Assembly (NCBI GenBank): GCA_018907035.1
Contig: JACCIC010000002.1
Location: forward strand, 7,435,001 to 7,499,000
Direction of reading: 5' to 3'
Origin: Sycobia sp. Sy_11
Taxonomy: Eukaryota; Arthropoda; Insecta; Hymenoptera; Epichrysomallidae
Length of the DNA stretch: 64,000 nt
Shown: positions 1 to 11,373 of the stretch, piece after piece
Position numbering within the stretch: the stretch's first letter is position 1
How the letters are laid out: the number at the start of each line of letters is the position of its first letter
Notes under the pieces: generated by a model
What the model saw: the letters and a program-made list of their open reading frames with translations, nothing else
Told to the model about the DNA's origin: nothing
Database searches by the model: none
Translations under genes and position numbers: made by a program

Positions 1-1235
1 TCACGTCAAGAGAGGGATCTCTATATCTGTCATTTCATTTGTCGCATCCGTTCTGTTGGGATGGGTTGGAAAAAGTCTCTCAACTATCCGCTCCATCACT
101 TTCGCGTCTCGTAGTTTCGGCGGACCCCGACCTGCCAGGGCGCATGTTACAATTTTATCGCCGTTGCCCCAGGGATCCGAGTCCACCTCGTCGATTAGTT
201 TTGTCCAACACCGTTTCTTACTGTCATTGATCTCGTATCTCAGTGACTGTCTGGCACGACTATACTCCGTAGAGTATAGTCCCACTACGCCTCGACTTTG
301 GGCTCGTTGAGCTTACCGTCTCAGCTTCAAACAATTGCTTCTGAGATCAGCGATCTCGGCTGTCCACCAGTACGTTTGTCGTCTGTTTCGTACTTTCAGT
401 TTCCTGAGCATGGTGGCATCGCATAGGCACTGGAGAAAGCCAGTCGTTGCCGCCGCTAAGGCCTCCACACTGTCCCGGTTCGTCAACTCTTGAGGCATCT
501 CTCGTAAGGGAGGTTCTGCATTTTGCAGATACCTTTCGAGTTCGTCTATGTCTAGGCGCTTGGGGTTCCACCACGTAGATCTTGTGCCCCGTCTCCTCAT
601 CTGTCTCGTCGCGTCTGTCAGTTTGAAGGCAATGTACTGGTTTTCACTGGCCGTATAGTTCTGGATCACCCGCTACGCCCTTATCCTAGTCCGAATTCTG
701 TCCGAGGTCAGAGTCACGTCTGGTATGGAGTTACCATACCCCGGTCGTCTGTACGTCGGTATCGTTCCTTCGTTAACTACTGCCAGCTCCAGCCTTGCGG
801 CCATCTCCAGCAGCAGTCTTCCCCGTCTGTTGTTCAAGGGCATTCCCCACTTGATCGCTTGCGCGTTAAAATCGCCCACCACGATCACGTTACCAGGGAT
901 TTATCACACCGCGTCCTCGAGTTTTCCAAGTTTAGCCGCGTACTCAGAGGCGCTGCTGTTTAGGCTCAGGTAAACACTGACATAGGTAATGTCAGCGACC
1001 GTCACCCAGGCACAGTCCTCCTCAGTCCCGCTGCGTTCGATATTCGACAGGCCCTTTCCACGTAGCCAAACTGCGGACTAGCCCGAGCTGCTTGTGAGCC
1101 AAGTCGGTCATCGTCTCTCTTTGTATTGCTCACTGATAATCAGCACGTCGATGTCCAGTTCGCCGCAATCTGTGGAAGCAGTGCGTCTGCAACGCTACTC
1201 CCGTTCATATTGTATTGGAATATCGTCATCGTCAT
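1..1235 (-). pseudogene. R1-type non-LTR retrotransposon ORF2, endonuclease domain, frameshifted and cut by window edge
   Basis: Start of ORF2 (endonuclease plus reverse transcriptase) of the same element. It begins at ATG 1235, overlapping the ORF1 stop. The N-terminus M-T-M-T-I-F-Q-Y-N-M-N-G fits the first strand of an APE-type endonuclease. The catalytic motif VGDFNAQAIKWG lies near 885-850, and the S-x-P-D-x-T motif (NSIPDVTLTSDR) near 715. After that come the linker before the RT (313-669) and a segment ending ERLFPTHPN near the window start. The reading moves between frames at least three times, so the copy is inactive. The RT itself would lie beyond base 1. Confidence 0.8.
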
Positions 1236-1897
1236 TGTGTGACTGTCTTTGTCTTCTGTTCTCTTAATGCTATCCTGAACGCGGCACAGGAGGACGAGCA
1301 GGGTAAGTCTCCCCTGTCTCGGATATTATCCTCAGTGCACAGGAAACACTCCCCACGACTCTTGCAGTCCCTGTAGGAATGACCCTCGAGACCGCATCGC
1401 TAGCAGCAGCTTCGTCTGTCCAGTCCTTTACAGTCTTTCCGTACATGACCGAACCCGAGGCATCTATAGCATCGCGAGCCGCGTATCCTTGCTCCTATTC
1501 TTGATATAACCCACCCGATTTTAATACGCCTTTTCCTTAAGAGGTCGGTAGCCACTTTTACGTCAAAATCGCAGATCGACATTCTCTGTCCTCGACTGTT
1601 AACGTCGAAAACATGGGGCCGACGGTCTGCAGTCCGTCCCGTTTCCCGATTTAACGCGTTCGCGATGTCCTCGTCGGTCGTGACACACTCCAAATTTAGG
1701 AATTCCAGTGTCACCCTGAAGGTCAAATCTTTTACGCGTCCAGTCTCTCCGACAGCGTCTTGAAGAACCTGTCGGAAGTCCTTGGCCCTAAGTACGTGAA
1801 GCACCACCTTAAGCTTGCGTTCGGTGCTCAGCGACGACCCAGAAGACTTGGATGCGCTCACCTCTTCGCACTTAATTGGCGAAACAGCAGCGTGCAT
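1232..1897 (-). pseudogene. R1-type non-LTR retrotransposon ORF1 (gag-like, zinc knuckles), one in-frame stop
   Basis: Nucleic-acid-binding ORF1 of a non-LTR retrotransposon of the R1 kind. The reading frame is open from about 1897 to 1403 and meets one TAG at 1400-1402, inside the first knuckle region. It continues in the same frame to a TGA at 1232-1234. Zinc knuckles are visible: C-Y-R-C-L-G-F-G-H-V-R-K-D-C, then R-C-G-L-E-G-H-S-Y-R-D-C after the stop (its first Cys is just before the stop), then a further Cys cluster. This CCHC series near the C-terminus is typical of R1-clade ORF1. The N-terminus is short for the family, and an upstream in-frame stop suggests 5' truncation. The ORF1 stop overlaps the ORF2 start as ATGA. 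Family placement comes from motif recognition only. Confidence 0.8.
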
Positions 1898-2108
1898 TCC
1901 GGATGAATAGCTACCGATTGTTCCTGAAGGTCGTCTTAGCCGCTTTCAGTTATTGGAGAGAATCCAAATCCAATTCTGGAGACGTTGGCCGTCCGAGTAT
2001 TTACAACATCTACAGGAGAGGGGACAGTGGAGAAAGGAAACCAAAAACTTTGCCATAGGGTAATTAGTGCTACTCAGACATGATCGCTATCCGGCGACTA
2101 AGTGATCA

Positions 2109-2243
2109 TTGGGCCGTATTACAGAGATCTACCCTCGTGCCGACGGACACGTGCGCGTCCTTATAGTTCAGATGGCATCAAGTACATTTCGTAGACATAC
2201 CGCCCGGCTGGCTTCACTATACATTAATGAAGACAACAGCTGA
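2109..2243 (+). pseudogene. BEL/Pao retrotransposon pol C-terminal fragment
   Basis: The + strand frame reads LGRITEIYPRADGHVRV and then MASSTFRRHTARLAS before a TGA. This matches the conserved tail of BEL/Pao polyproteins (DUF5641-like region after the integrase: 'W-P-L-G-R-I ... G-D-G-x-V-R-V ... R-P-x-x-K-L'). An in-frame TGA lies directly upstream at 2103-2105, so only a broken tail remains. It runs opposite to the neighbouring R1 element. The sequence after 2290 may be the start of its LTR, but I cannot show the LTR boundaries. Confidence 0.7.
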
Positions 2244-2287
2244 AAAGATAGATAAATACGAAACATCTTAATTCGTCCATAGGACGA

Positions 2288-2760
2288 ATGTGGGCGGAAA
2301 TATTCATGCAGTGCGCTTTCTCGCTGAGCTCTCTAAGCAACAGTGAGAAGGAAACATCCAACGTTGCGAGCTCGCTACGGCTCCTCATCAGAAGTTTCAT
2401 TCAGTTCCTGATGAGGAGACGTAGCGAGCTCGAAACGTTGGACTCGATCTTCAATTGGGTAAGGGTGTTGGGGACAGTCAGACTGCACTTTACTAACAAA
2501 AATTTTTTAGCAAATATATTATTTTCAAATTAATTCAACGAGGGCGACTGTCAATAAGGACCGTCTAACCGCCATTATAATTTTTAATTTAATTTTTATT
2601 TTTATTTTTATTATTTTTCTGTATTGATGTATTAATGTTAACGTAGACATGTATATTGTTACGTATTGTTTTCGATTGATTTGATTGGACTGTAAGACCA
2701 ATGAAAAAATATTTATTAATTTGCATATAAGCAGTCGATAAAAGTACAATTAAATTATTT
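2288..2760. repeat. Dispersed repeat related to the 14401-14951 foldback element
   Basis: Shares, in inverted order, the core GGGACAGTCAGACTG and the GTCCAACGTTTCG-type arm with 14690-14770. It also shares a TATTTATTAATTTGCATATA end with the block at 7565-7610. It may equally be an LTR of the adjacent BEL/Pao fragment, since only the match between copies is seen directly. Confidence 0.55.
2358..2441. repeat. Perfect-looking hairpin (34-bp arms) inside a dispersed repeat
   Basis: The left arm (CCAACGTTGCGAGCTCGCTA onward, 2358-2391) is mirrored by an arm ending in GAAACGTTGG at 2408-2441, with about 16 bases between. The following 2441-2760 segment recurs in inverted form at about 14640-14790, so the hairpin belongs to a dispersed repeat family (see 14401-14951). 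Confidence 0.75.
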
Positions 2761-2939
2761 TAAAATAGACTTATATTTATTTTGCTCAATTATTTCAATA
2801 TTCAAATTGAAAGGTAAACAGTTCAATATAAAACACAAATACATATCGATTGATTGAAGTATCTAAAAAAATTTTATATTTTATTATACAACCTTATATT
2901 TAATAACATGTACATTCATCTTCTTACAAATCATTACTA

Positions 2940-3128
2940 CTAGCAAGTATAACACATACAATAAAAGTCCTGTTCACAGATGCCTGCGTTATTGCAGAGA
3001 GTTCCACATTTTACCTTTTCTTGTTTGTTTCTGCACAATCCTACTTGATGAGGAAGGCATGAAGCGATAGTGAAGGTGATGTGAAGTGCGTAAATAATAA
3101 GTACGAAAAGGAGAACTATTGTCTTCAT
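2940..3128 (-). CDS. Secreted 8-cysteine CSab peptide, drosomycin/defensin type (paralog 1)
   Basis: A 62-residue prepeptide. Residues 1-22 form a hydrophobic signal peptide (MKTIVLLFVLIIYALHITFT...). The mature part starts around Ser23 and has Cys at 24, 32, 41, 45, 51, 57, 59 and 62. The spacing is C-x7-C-x8-C-x3-C-x5-C-x5-C-x-C-x2-C. The C-x3-C plus C-x-C pair is the CSab signature, and the extra first and last Cys match the drosomycin arrangement (Drosophila drosomycin: x8, x7, x3, x9, x5, x1, x2). The reading frame is open further upstream, but I start at ATG 3128. It directly precedes the signal peptide and lies 17 bases into exon 2, after a splice acceptor (TTCGCAG ending at 3146) shared with the paralogs. 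The likely role is an immune, antifungal-like peptide. A venom or ion-channel-acting CSab peptide cannot be excluded from sequence. Confidence 0.82.
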   Translation of the reverse strand: MKTIVLLFVLIIYALHITFTIASCLPHQVGLCRNKQEKVKCGTLCNNAGICEQDFYCMCYTC

Positions 3129-3145
3129 GATGCTGCTATTGTTTC

Positions 3146-5035
3146 CTGCGAAGGAAAATAAATATAAATATATTAAATATTTATTTATCGTAGGTATGTG
3201 AGCTCTGACAAGAAATAAAATATTTAATATAAGCTGTATCAGTGCAAATAAATGAGCATACAACCTTATAACCATAAAATTATCTATAAGTATATAGATG
3301 TATACACAGAGTATTTTTTACATGATAATTTTGAAGTTTATATATTATTATAACTATTATAATAGCAGTTAATTTTCCAACACAACGCAACTTTTTTCTC
3401 AATGAGGCACAACGATCGATTCAGACATCTGGCTATTGTCAGGATCTGTCTTAGCGCGAAAAAATCCCAAATGGTCTAATTACTCTATGCTTGTTTTTCA
3501 TAAACATTTTTTTTTCTTTTTATTACGTTTTTATTTATACTGAACGTAATAGCGTATAATTAAAAATATATCTCATATAGTCACAACAATAAATACTAAT
3601 TAATGTTATTATTTAACAATTAATATAATAGAGATATTCAAGTATCATCCGTTTTCTAATTTTCAGAATTTGGAGGCCTAATATTTAAAAATTGTAATGC
3701 TATAAACTTCAGCTGCTCATAAGTCTTAAAAAATAAAATGTTTCACTCATTTTAGTATAAAATTTGAAAATTATTTTCTTATGATCATTTGAATGGTTAA
3801 GAACGTTTTGGATACAGAACTATATTACCCAGAGAATCCTTCACGAAATCTAAAAGAAAGTTTATGACAATAAAATTATTTTCAAATATTGAAATCCTCA
3901 TTATTATTAATAGGTTAGAAATATATTAATTGAAAAAAATAAAAACTTTTCAGCATATAAATATCTGCATTTGTAATTACTAGACGCATGTGCTGATTCT
4001 CTTTCAATTTGCCCTTATATTTTTAAAAATATTATTGATAATTAGGTTTATAATATTATAAAATATTGATACACCCATAAAATTTATTTTAAATTTCTGG
4101 TAGGTTTTTTAGTGTTATACTTCATTCTTATTAATTTCTAAAAAACTATAATTGTTAATAACAACGTAAATTGTTGTCGCTTTTCTATTATAAGAATAGA
4201 AACAAAAAGTGCAATAACATATAACATATTATTCTGTAAACGAATATCAAAATAAAATTTGATGTTCGTTTATTTATTAATTCAAACATCCCCCGGCGCC
4301 ACAGTCCCAATTGGAGGAAGCAAAAAAAGTTCTGCTACATATGCGAACCGAAGATTTGTCCAAAAAATTAATGAATTACTAAGCCTAATAGAATGTAATC
4401 ATCCATTTTGAGTGTCAAATATAAAAAATACAATTTCTTAGAATATAAAAGTTAACAGTGTTTAAGAATATCTCCTACAATTCAACCACTTTAAAGTTTA
4501 TATAATTCCAGTTGTCGGAATTTAGAATTCATTTGATTAAATCATTAAACTCTTTTCTGTTAGAAACAAAACATCAAACATTTTTTATTAGATTACTGAG
4601 GATAAAGGTATAACTAAAAGTAAATATATAAAGTAAAAGTAAAGTAAATATAAAGGAACAACAGTATATCAAAGAATTCCTTTTATGAAATTTCACTCAC
4701 AATTGTTTGAAAATTGGAATATTATTACGACAATATGCATAGGCGTTAGATTTACATAGAGTTATAATAATTAAAAAGAATAATATTTTGATAAATAAAT
4801 TTAATTTACAAAATGGATTTTTTATTATTTTTGATTAGTTGATGGCACAGATATTTTAGAAGAACTTTAATCACATTCGCTAAAAAAGAGCACTGAATAA
4901 TTTAGGGATTTGCACGGAGATTACAGAAGAAAATAATCAATTTCAAACAATTGAACAAGAATTTTACTTTAATAATCATAAAATCGTAATATAAAATACA
5001 AAATAATAATAAAATTGACTGTTAAAAATACTCAC
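3146..5035 (-). other. 5'UTR intron of paralog 1
   Basis: Donor GAC|GTGAGT at 5035 and acceptor TTCCTTCGCAG|G at 3146 on the - strand. The acceptor-proximal part (about 3170-3270) resembles the same part of the intron in the dead copy (22690-22760), with a shared run TTTTATTTCTTG. The rest is AT-rich with no coding signal that I recognise. A short open stretch at about 4284-4380 was seen and left unnamed. Confidence 0.65.
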
Positions 5036-5122
5036 GTCGAAGAAATAATCTAAAACGGAGTCAATCGTATGAGAATACAAGCGAGAATGAATCATGCGTA
5101 CGCAAACGAGTCTTTTATATAG
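5036..5122 (-). promoter_or_regulatory. TATA box and untranslated exon 1 of paralog 1
   Basis: The - strand TATATAAAAG (5113-5122) lies about 80 bases before a strong splice donor at 5035. A start site about 30 bases downstream of the TATA box would give a roughly 55-base untranslated exon 1 (5036 to about 5090). Paralog 2 has the same layout (TATA box, short exon 1, GTAAGT donor), which supports the reading. The exact start site is inference. Confidence 0.6.
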
Positions 5123-5998
5123 TATCTCTGTCGGCACTACACCAGTCTTACCTTGCCCCTACTTATTTCAAAACAAACAAGTCTACTCTGGCTTTAGAAT
5201 TCTACACTTTTTGACGTCGCATTATGAGACAAAATGGTAAAAATCGCGCAGGGAGCACAAAAATAAAAATAAATTTGTTCGCAGAAATCCTTAAATATGT
5301 ACAAAGAACATTCAAGAGAATTTTAAAATGCTAAAATGTTTATAACAAAGATATTTATTTATCAATAACTAAACCTCTTTAAAGTAGCCATATCGATCAT
5401 TGTTGATTTGTAAATTTGATATTTTTAAATTTGAAAGCATTATTGTGTTGATAAAAGAAATTAAATTATACGACAAACTAAGAGTGCTTATGTATTTAAC
5501 ATTTTGATTTGAAATAATCAGTTATTATTTTAAATTCTACATAACGAAAATGTTCCACTTGGCTGAACCTTGTAACTCGGATTAATATGAAACTGAACAC
5601 CCATAGAATATCCATAGAATTTGGTACTTAATAATTTTGTGACTTAATAATCTTTAATACAACCCAAAATATATTTATAGTACTCCTACCATACATTCGC
5701 ATTTTACGGCTCAGTCTCAGCTTGAAATTCGAAATTCCTCACTTAGAATGTGCTTATTAAATCAATAACCGGAATTTTCGTAAGATCCCAATAATGTGCT
5801 ACATCTCTGATGCATTAAAACATTATACAGTTTGGCATTGTATAGTGAGATCAGAGTATCAGGAGAGTACAGTATTATAAGAGGTGGCAGATATTTAATA
5901 AATATAGGTGAGAATAGTAATTCTGCATCGGGGATCTGCCAACACGTTATTTTAAATATCAGGAGCGTAGAATAGTATGAGAAGTTATTAAAGTTTCG

Positions 5999-6053
<55 letters not shown>

Positions 6054-6600
6054 CATAAGAGGGCAGAGTGATGACCGCACCATGATGACTTTATTGCTAA
6101 TGAAAATAAACTATTAATATTCGTTTCCTCCCATTTCTTTCATCGACTATGAGAGGCTCCGCCTATATTTTCTAATTCCAGCTGAAAATCAAATTACTGA
6201 GTTTTTTGACAATAGACCGGAAATCAAATACTGAGTTTTTTTATACGCATTTTTGATAAATAAACAACTAACAACAACTGACATAAATATTTTTTTATTG
6301 GTGCTTTTAGATTTTTATAAGCTATACAGATATAATAAAGCGTTCAGTCAGATCTACGACACCCCGTATATTCGAAACTCTTACCACCTCTGTCATGATT
6401 CTGCGCTTCCTATACTTTAATAACTATTTGTGCTTCTTACTTTAATATCCGATGCATATTATATATATATACACAAAATCGTGGGATCTATTGATGGGAC
6501 GGCCTAAACAATACGCAGATCTCTACTGCGATTATAAAAACTGTCTTTTTTTAGAATTCTTTAGAACCAATATTAGAAATTTAGGATGGTAAAGGAATGT
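5123..6600. other. AT-rich intergenic sequence with one (AT)n tract
   Basis: No gene recognised. Holds a pure (AT)n microsatellite at 5999-6046 and otherwise unique-looking AT-rich sequence. Confidence 0.6.
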
Positions 6601-6625
6601 ACAGAAGGACGGTGCAGTATTTTTA

Positions 6626-7155
6626 TTGTGTCTATGTAACCAGTCAGTCACATTACAAAACGCTATTAAAAATGAAATTATTGAAACAGTCAGATGTCCT
6701 GTTTGCGACGAGCAACAACAGAATGATATATCTAATTATATTGTAAATCTTTGCATACCACAAATTAATCGAAACTGTACATTACAAGATATTATAGATT
6801 ACAATATTGAAAATTGGCAAGAAATTAAAGTTCAATGTGATAAATGTTGTAATTTTAAAAAAATTTTAAAAATTGATTTGATAATAATTAATACTGTACT
6901 AATATTACAACTATAATTATTTGATCGTACAGATCAAGGTATAGTAAAAATCAGTAAGTTAAAAATAAATGCAATACCAACGAGTGAACTTTTAATTATT
7001 AACAAAAAATATAATATTGTGAGTGGAGTCGGCTTCATATGAGTGATAAAGATATTACAAAAAAACAATGGCCAAAACGTGCTAAGAATATTTATCTGTT
7101 ATTTTTAGAACAAATTGAATTGAATAATATCCTTAAATCCTTAAATTAAAAAAAA
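6626..7155 (+). pseudogene. Ubiquitin-specific-protease-like relic (USP fold, His box lost)
   Basis: An open frame at 6626-6913 has paired C-x2-C motifs (C-P-V-C about 29 residues in, C-D-K-C near residue 72), like the zinc ribbon of the USP fingers. It ends in IINTVLILQL, resembling the USP beta-strand 'LIxxLxxF'. Beyond the stop the same frame continues LFDRTDQGIVKISKLKINAI and KYNIVSGVGF, like the strands leading to the catalytic His box. A +1 shift then gives KKQWPKRAKNIYLLFLEQI, resembling the USP C-terminal 'A-Y-x-L-F-Y' end. The stretch that should hold the catalytic His and its Gly-His-Tyr is missing, and the Cys box is not seen upstream, so this copy is dead. The USP assignment is fold-level recognition from memory, not a database match. 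Such domains do occur in repeat-borne proteins, so a transposon cargo is possible. Confidence 0.5.
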
Positions 7156-7202
7156 TCCAATTTGTAAAAAAACAATTTTTAACAAAAATAAAATATTTAT
7201 TT

Positions 7203-7515
7203 GAGTTTAATCTATTCTTAGCATAGTAATAATTTTAAATACATCTTCTCATGTATTTTATAAAAAATTTTTATAACATAATTTCCGAAAGTTCCAAAGA
7301 TTAACCCAAAAATTATTCTACATGTAAATTAAAAATTAGTTCACTAATATAGTAAAATGTTCTGCGAACTGTGATAAAGGGAAAAATAATAATTTATGTT
7401 CTTAGCATATTAAGAAATTTACTACTTATCAATCTTATCCCTAGCATAATAAGGATTTTAAATACATTTCTCATGTATTTTCTAAAAACTTGCTATAAAA
7501 TATTTTTAAGTTCAA
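7203..7515. repeat. Direct duplication of an AT-rich repeat unit
   Basis: A block reading CTTAGCATAGTAATAATTTT then AATACAT..CTCATGTATTTT at about 7215-7270 recurs with changes at about 7440-7490. A third, inverted copy is at about 11025-11100 (CATGAA...TTAATATGCTAAG). This is a dispersed repeat with no coding sign. Confidence 0.55.
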
Positions 7516-7564
7516 AAAAGTTAAAAATACATACATAATAATATATTTAATTTTCAAAATAATT

Positions 7565-7612
7565 TAATTGTACTTATGTCGACTGCCCATATACAAATTA
7601 ATAAATATATTT
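7565..7612. repeat. Fragment of the 2288-2760 / 14401-14951 repeat family
   Basis: TTGTACTTATGTCGACTGCC followed by a CAAATTAATAAATATATTTT run is the inverted form of 2715-2755 and close to the left end of the 14401 element. Confidence 0.55.
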
Positions 7613-7710
7613 TTATTTTAATTTTTTTATTATTTATTTATTTATTTATTTTTTTATTATTTTATTATTTTTTTCATATTTTTTTATAAAATATTAAAAT
7701 ATTTATTAAT

Positions 7711-8506
7711 TAATATTTAATTTTCATATACCTAAATAATATTTATAGAAAATATTTTTCTACAATCTTCCGAAATAGATTAATAAATAATAAATTATGT
7801 AACGCAATAACCACTTAAAACAATGGATCATTAAAACAAATGCCTAAGTGCATTTTATATGCATCTCTATAGGTAACAGCTTGTATAGTTTACATAAATA
7901 AATTTAAAACTCTAAAAAAGCCGAGTTTATTTTCACATCATTTTGTCCACGCGTGGATTCAGAAAAAAGAGTTAATTATCTTAAATCATCGATGTTTTTA
8001 GGTGAAAATTCTTCTGCTTTTTTTTCTGATAATTCATTATTATTAAAAAAAGCAGTCAAAAATATAAATACATATGATTTATATGATTTATAGTTTATTA
8101 TGAGTGAAATATAGATAACAATTATATAATAAGATATTGTTTAATTTGTAAAAATTAATTGTTAACAGAAAAACAGCATAATCTTTGTGGGAACGGGCAT
8201 GGCAAGTTCATACCTGCTTTTTTTAATAATAATGAAATATCAGAAAAAATAGCATAATAATGTTCACCTAAATACATCGATGATTCAAGATAATTAACTC
8301 TTTTTTATGAATCCACGCGTGGACAAAATGATGTGAAAATAAACTCGGCTATTGATAAATGATTTCACAACTTTTTTAATGTTAAAACTATTTATGTATT
8401 ATTATATTTTGGTGTTTTAGATTTATTTATGTAAACTATGCAAGCTGTTATTTATAGGGAACATATTTTGTATAAATATTATTTAGGTATATGAAAATTA
8501 AATATA
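7711..8506. mobile_element. Long foldback (inverted-repeat) element, about 0.8 kb
   Basis: The outer left arm TAATTTTCATATACCTAAAT (about 7717) is mirrored by ATTTAGGTATATGAAAATTA at 8481-8500. An inner arm at about 7865-8035 (including GTCCACGCGTGGATTC, itself a small palindrome) is mirrored at 8245-8440. The arms are interrupted by small insertions and surround a spacer of about 170 bases. There is no transposase ORF, so it looks like a non-autonomous foldback or MITE-type element. No clear target-site duplication was found. Confidence 0.7.
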
Positions 8507-11318
8507 TTCGGAAAGTGTTTATTGAAATGCTTCAATAAAATTACAAGTCATTTAATATTAAAACTTTCAATTTTTTTTATTACAATTCACCGATTAAACC
8601 GAAGCAAGATTGCCATACGTATTTTAATTAAACAAATAATTAAATTTATCAGATATTTTTGACGTAGAAGTTTTAAATATATTTATTTACAATTATAGAA
8701 AAATAGAGAAAAATACTGTACATGAGAAAAACACACGTGTCTAGTAATGCTGACAAGAGTAACCATAGTATCAGAATAATTTAGATATATCTGTTAACCA
8801 GCAGTTATTATATTTATTTAAGTAAATCACACACATAATACATAATAAATGAAAATAATACTTTGATCAAACATTTTTGTTTAATTAGTTACAAATTCTG
8901 TAGAACTAAATTACTTTAAGCAATGTTAAATATTGTACATTTTATGTTTAGTGTGTGCTTTTATACATTTTTAATTTATAACAAAATGGTTGCACATTTA
9001 TTTCGACGAGGCAATTATTTTCTTATAAACAAATATAAACTCCTAAGAAGCTAACTCAATTATAATTAGTATGGAGCCATAATTTCATTTTATTCTAGAA
9101 TTAGACATAAATGCCATAATTTTACGATTAAATCCAATAAATTGTTTATATGGAGCCACTTTTCCTGTTTTAATAGTTATTATTACAAAAAATAATAAAA
9201 TTTCTAACATCCTCAATATATCATGTTTTTATAACTTAAATATGCGTAGTCATTCTAACATCTGCGTTTGATAAAAGTAGATCAAAATAAATATATTATA
9301 ATTCTCATTAACCGTCAAGCATATTTATTGAACGATGCCAAAAAGAAATGGGCACCCATTGGTTGTGTGTTTACAGTTACATAATTAAATTAAGTGGCCT
9401 TAATTTCCTATTAATTAAAATATTCAATTACCAGCAACAACATCAATTGCGCTTACATCCTTGGGGGATTATACTATAAGTATAAAAAGACATAAACAAA
9501 ATACCTCTGCTTTACTTTATAAAAAATAGAACAAGTAATGCAAGATTAATTTAGCAAACTGGGATCCAATGACCTTGTGGTTGCAATCAACAGGAGGTGA
9601 CAGTTATTTGAAATTGTATTATTTAAATGTTAAGTTCATTACTATCTGCTGCGAAAGCTCGAATATAAAATTATTGGTTAAAAGAGATGTAAATATGAGA
9701 ATTTAGACCGAGTCAAAATTGGACTCATCAAATACAGTATACATTCAATCGAAACGAATAGTTTTAATATAATAAAATTCATAAAAGAATAATATGAGGT
9801 TTTTAAAATATAAATAAACAAGGTTTTTAAAATATTTTTAGTTCTACACCATTTCGCTAGTAAGTTTGAAAGTTTACAAATACGTAGAACTGTCATAAGT
9901 CCATCAATCAATGAATTTACATTAATATAGAAAGTAGATGTTAATTCACAAATATAGTTTCTATTTTATTTTGCCTTTTGTATTTTACAGCGCGTCTCAT
10001 TCGAACTGTTTTGACAGATACCTTTCAGCATAGATGCGGAAATCAACGATATGAATTTCTTTCCATGTCCAACGAATTAAATTTTATAATGGCGCGAGTT
10101 ATTTTCGAGCGGCCGGGTGTAAGGCACTGCGTCAAAACTGGATACGTTTTCATTCTATGATATTAAAATTTTTTTCCCTTACTCATTCTTATAGCCGAAG
10201 CTTGTATAGGCGAAAACCATTTTGTCGATACTCTGAAGGAAAAAATAGTTTTTTAAACCTATTTTCTGACTGCTTATTCTTGAAAAATAATCTACAATTT
10301 CTTAAACTTTTTTCATTTTCAACGTTTGGCTTTATTACGTCTCTAACACATATATAATAAAAGCTCAGATAAAAGAAATGATAGAACAAGATAAAATTTT
10401 TATTTGCTAAATTCTTATCTGCTTTCTAATTTTTTCATGAAATTAAATTTGACTTCATTTACCTACAAACAAAAATTTAGTAACAAAATTGGACGAACGA
10501 TTAAATAAGCTACTGTTTTCCAAAATAATTTCAACTAATTTCTTATTTTATAATTAAAAAGTAAGACATTTTTTTAAAAACTATGTATTTTAGAATTGAA
10601 AAAATATCATATAATTCGATACAAGATCAAGATAACAGTTTTAAGGAAAATTTTCTCAAAGAAAAATGACAGTTTTTCATCAAAATATATGCATACACTT
10701 TCTAGGTAATAATGTTTTTCATTTTAAATTTCAAACTAAAACTAAATCATGCTGATATTTTTACCTAATATAGAATCGAAAATAAGTGTAGATTGCCTTC
10801 CATAAATATTTAGAATGTAATATATGATACAATAGTGTAACATATATAGCTATAATCTAATATATATAAACTATTACTTTTCTTTCTATAACTGACTTAT
10901 CAAGGCGCGCGGTAGCATGCTAAATAGATAGACAATTTTAGTCTGACTATGTCAGTATATTGATTTTTAATTTAATTATAGAATATTTTTTGCGTTAATG
11001 TATTTTGAAATTTCAGAAAGTGCTTTATAAAAATTTTTTAAAAAATACATGAAACGACATATTTAAAATTCTTAATATGCTAAGAACACATCAAATTTGT
11101 CTAACTATTTTACTTTTGTTAAAAGTATTTTTTCTGGATTTTAATTCTGAGAAAAGAGCAACGAATATATTCGTCGATTGCGTTTCACTCATGATGCGTA
11201 TACCTTTATTAATATATACAACATCGCTTATATGCGCAGGCACATACAGATAGAGTTTTAGCAGAAAATTGAAAAGAAGTTGTTGTCTTATCAAAACTTA
11301 TTAATTCTTTAAATAATT

Positions 11319-11373
<55 letters not shown>

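Noticed and set aside
4284..4380. Short stop-free stretch (HPPAPQSQLEEAKK...) in the intron of paralog 1
   Set aside because: Looks coding-like in composition but is only about 33 codons and unrecognised.
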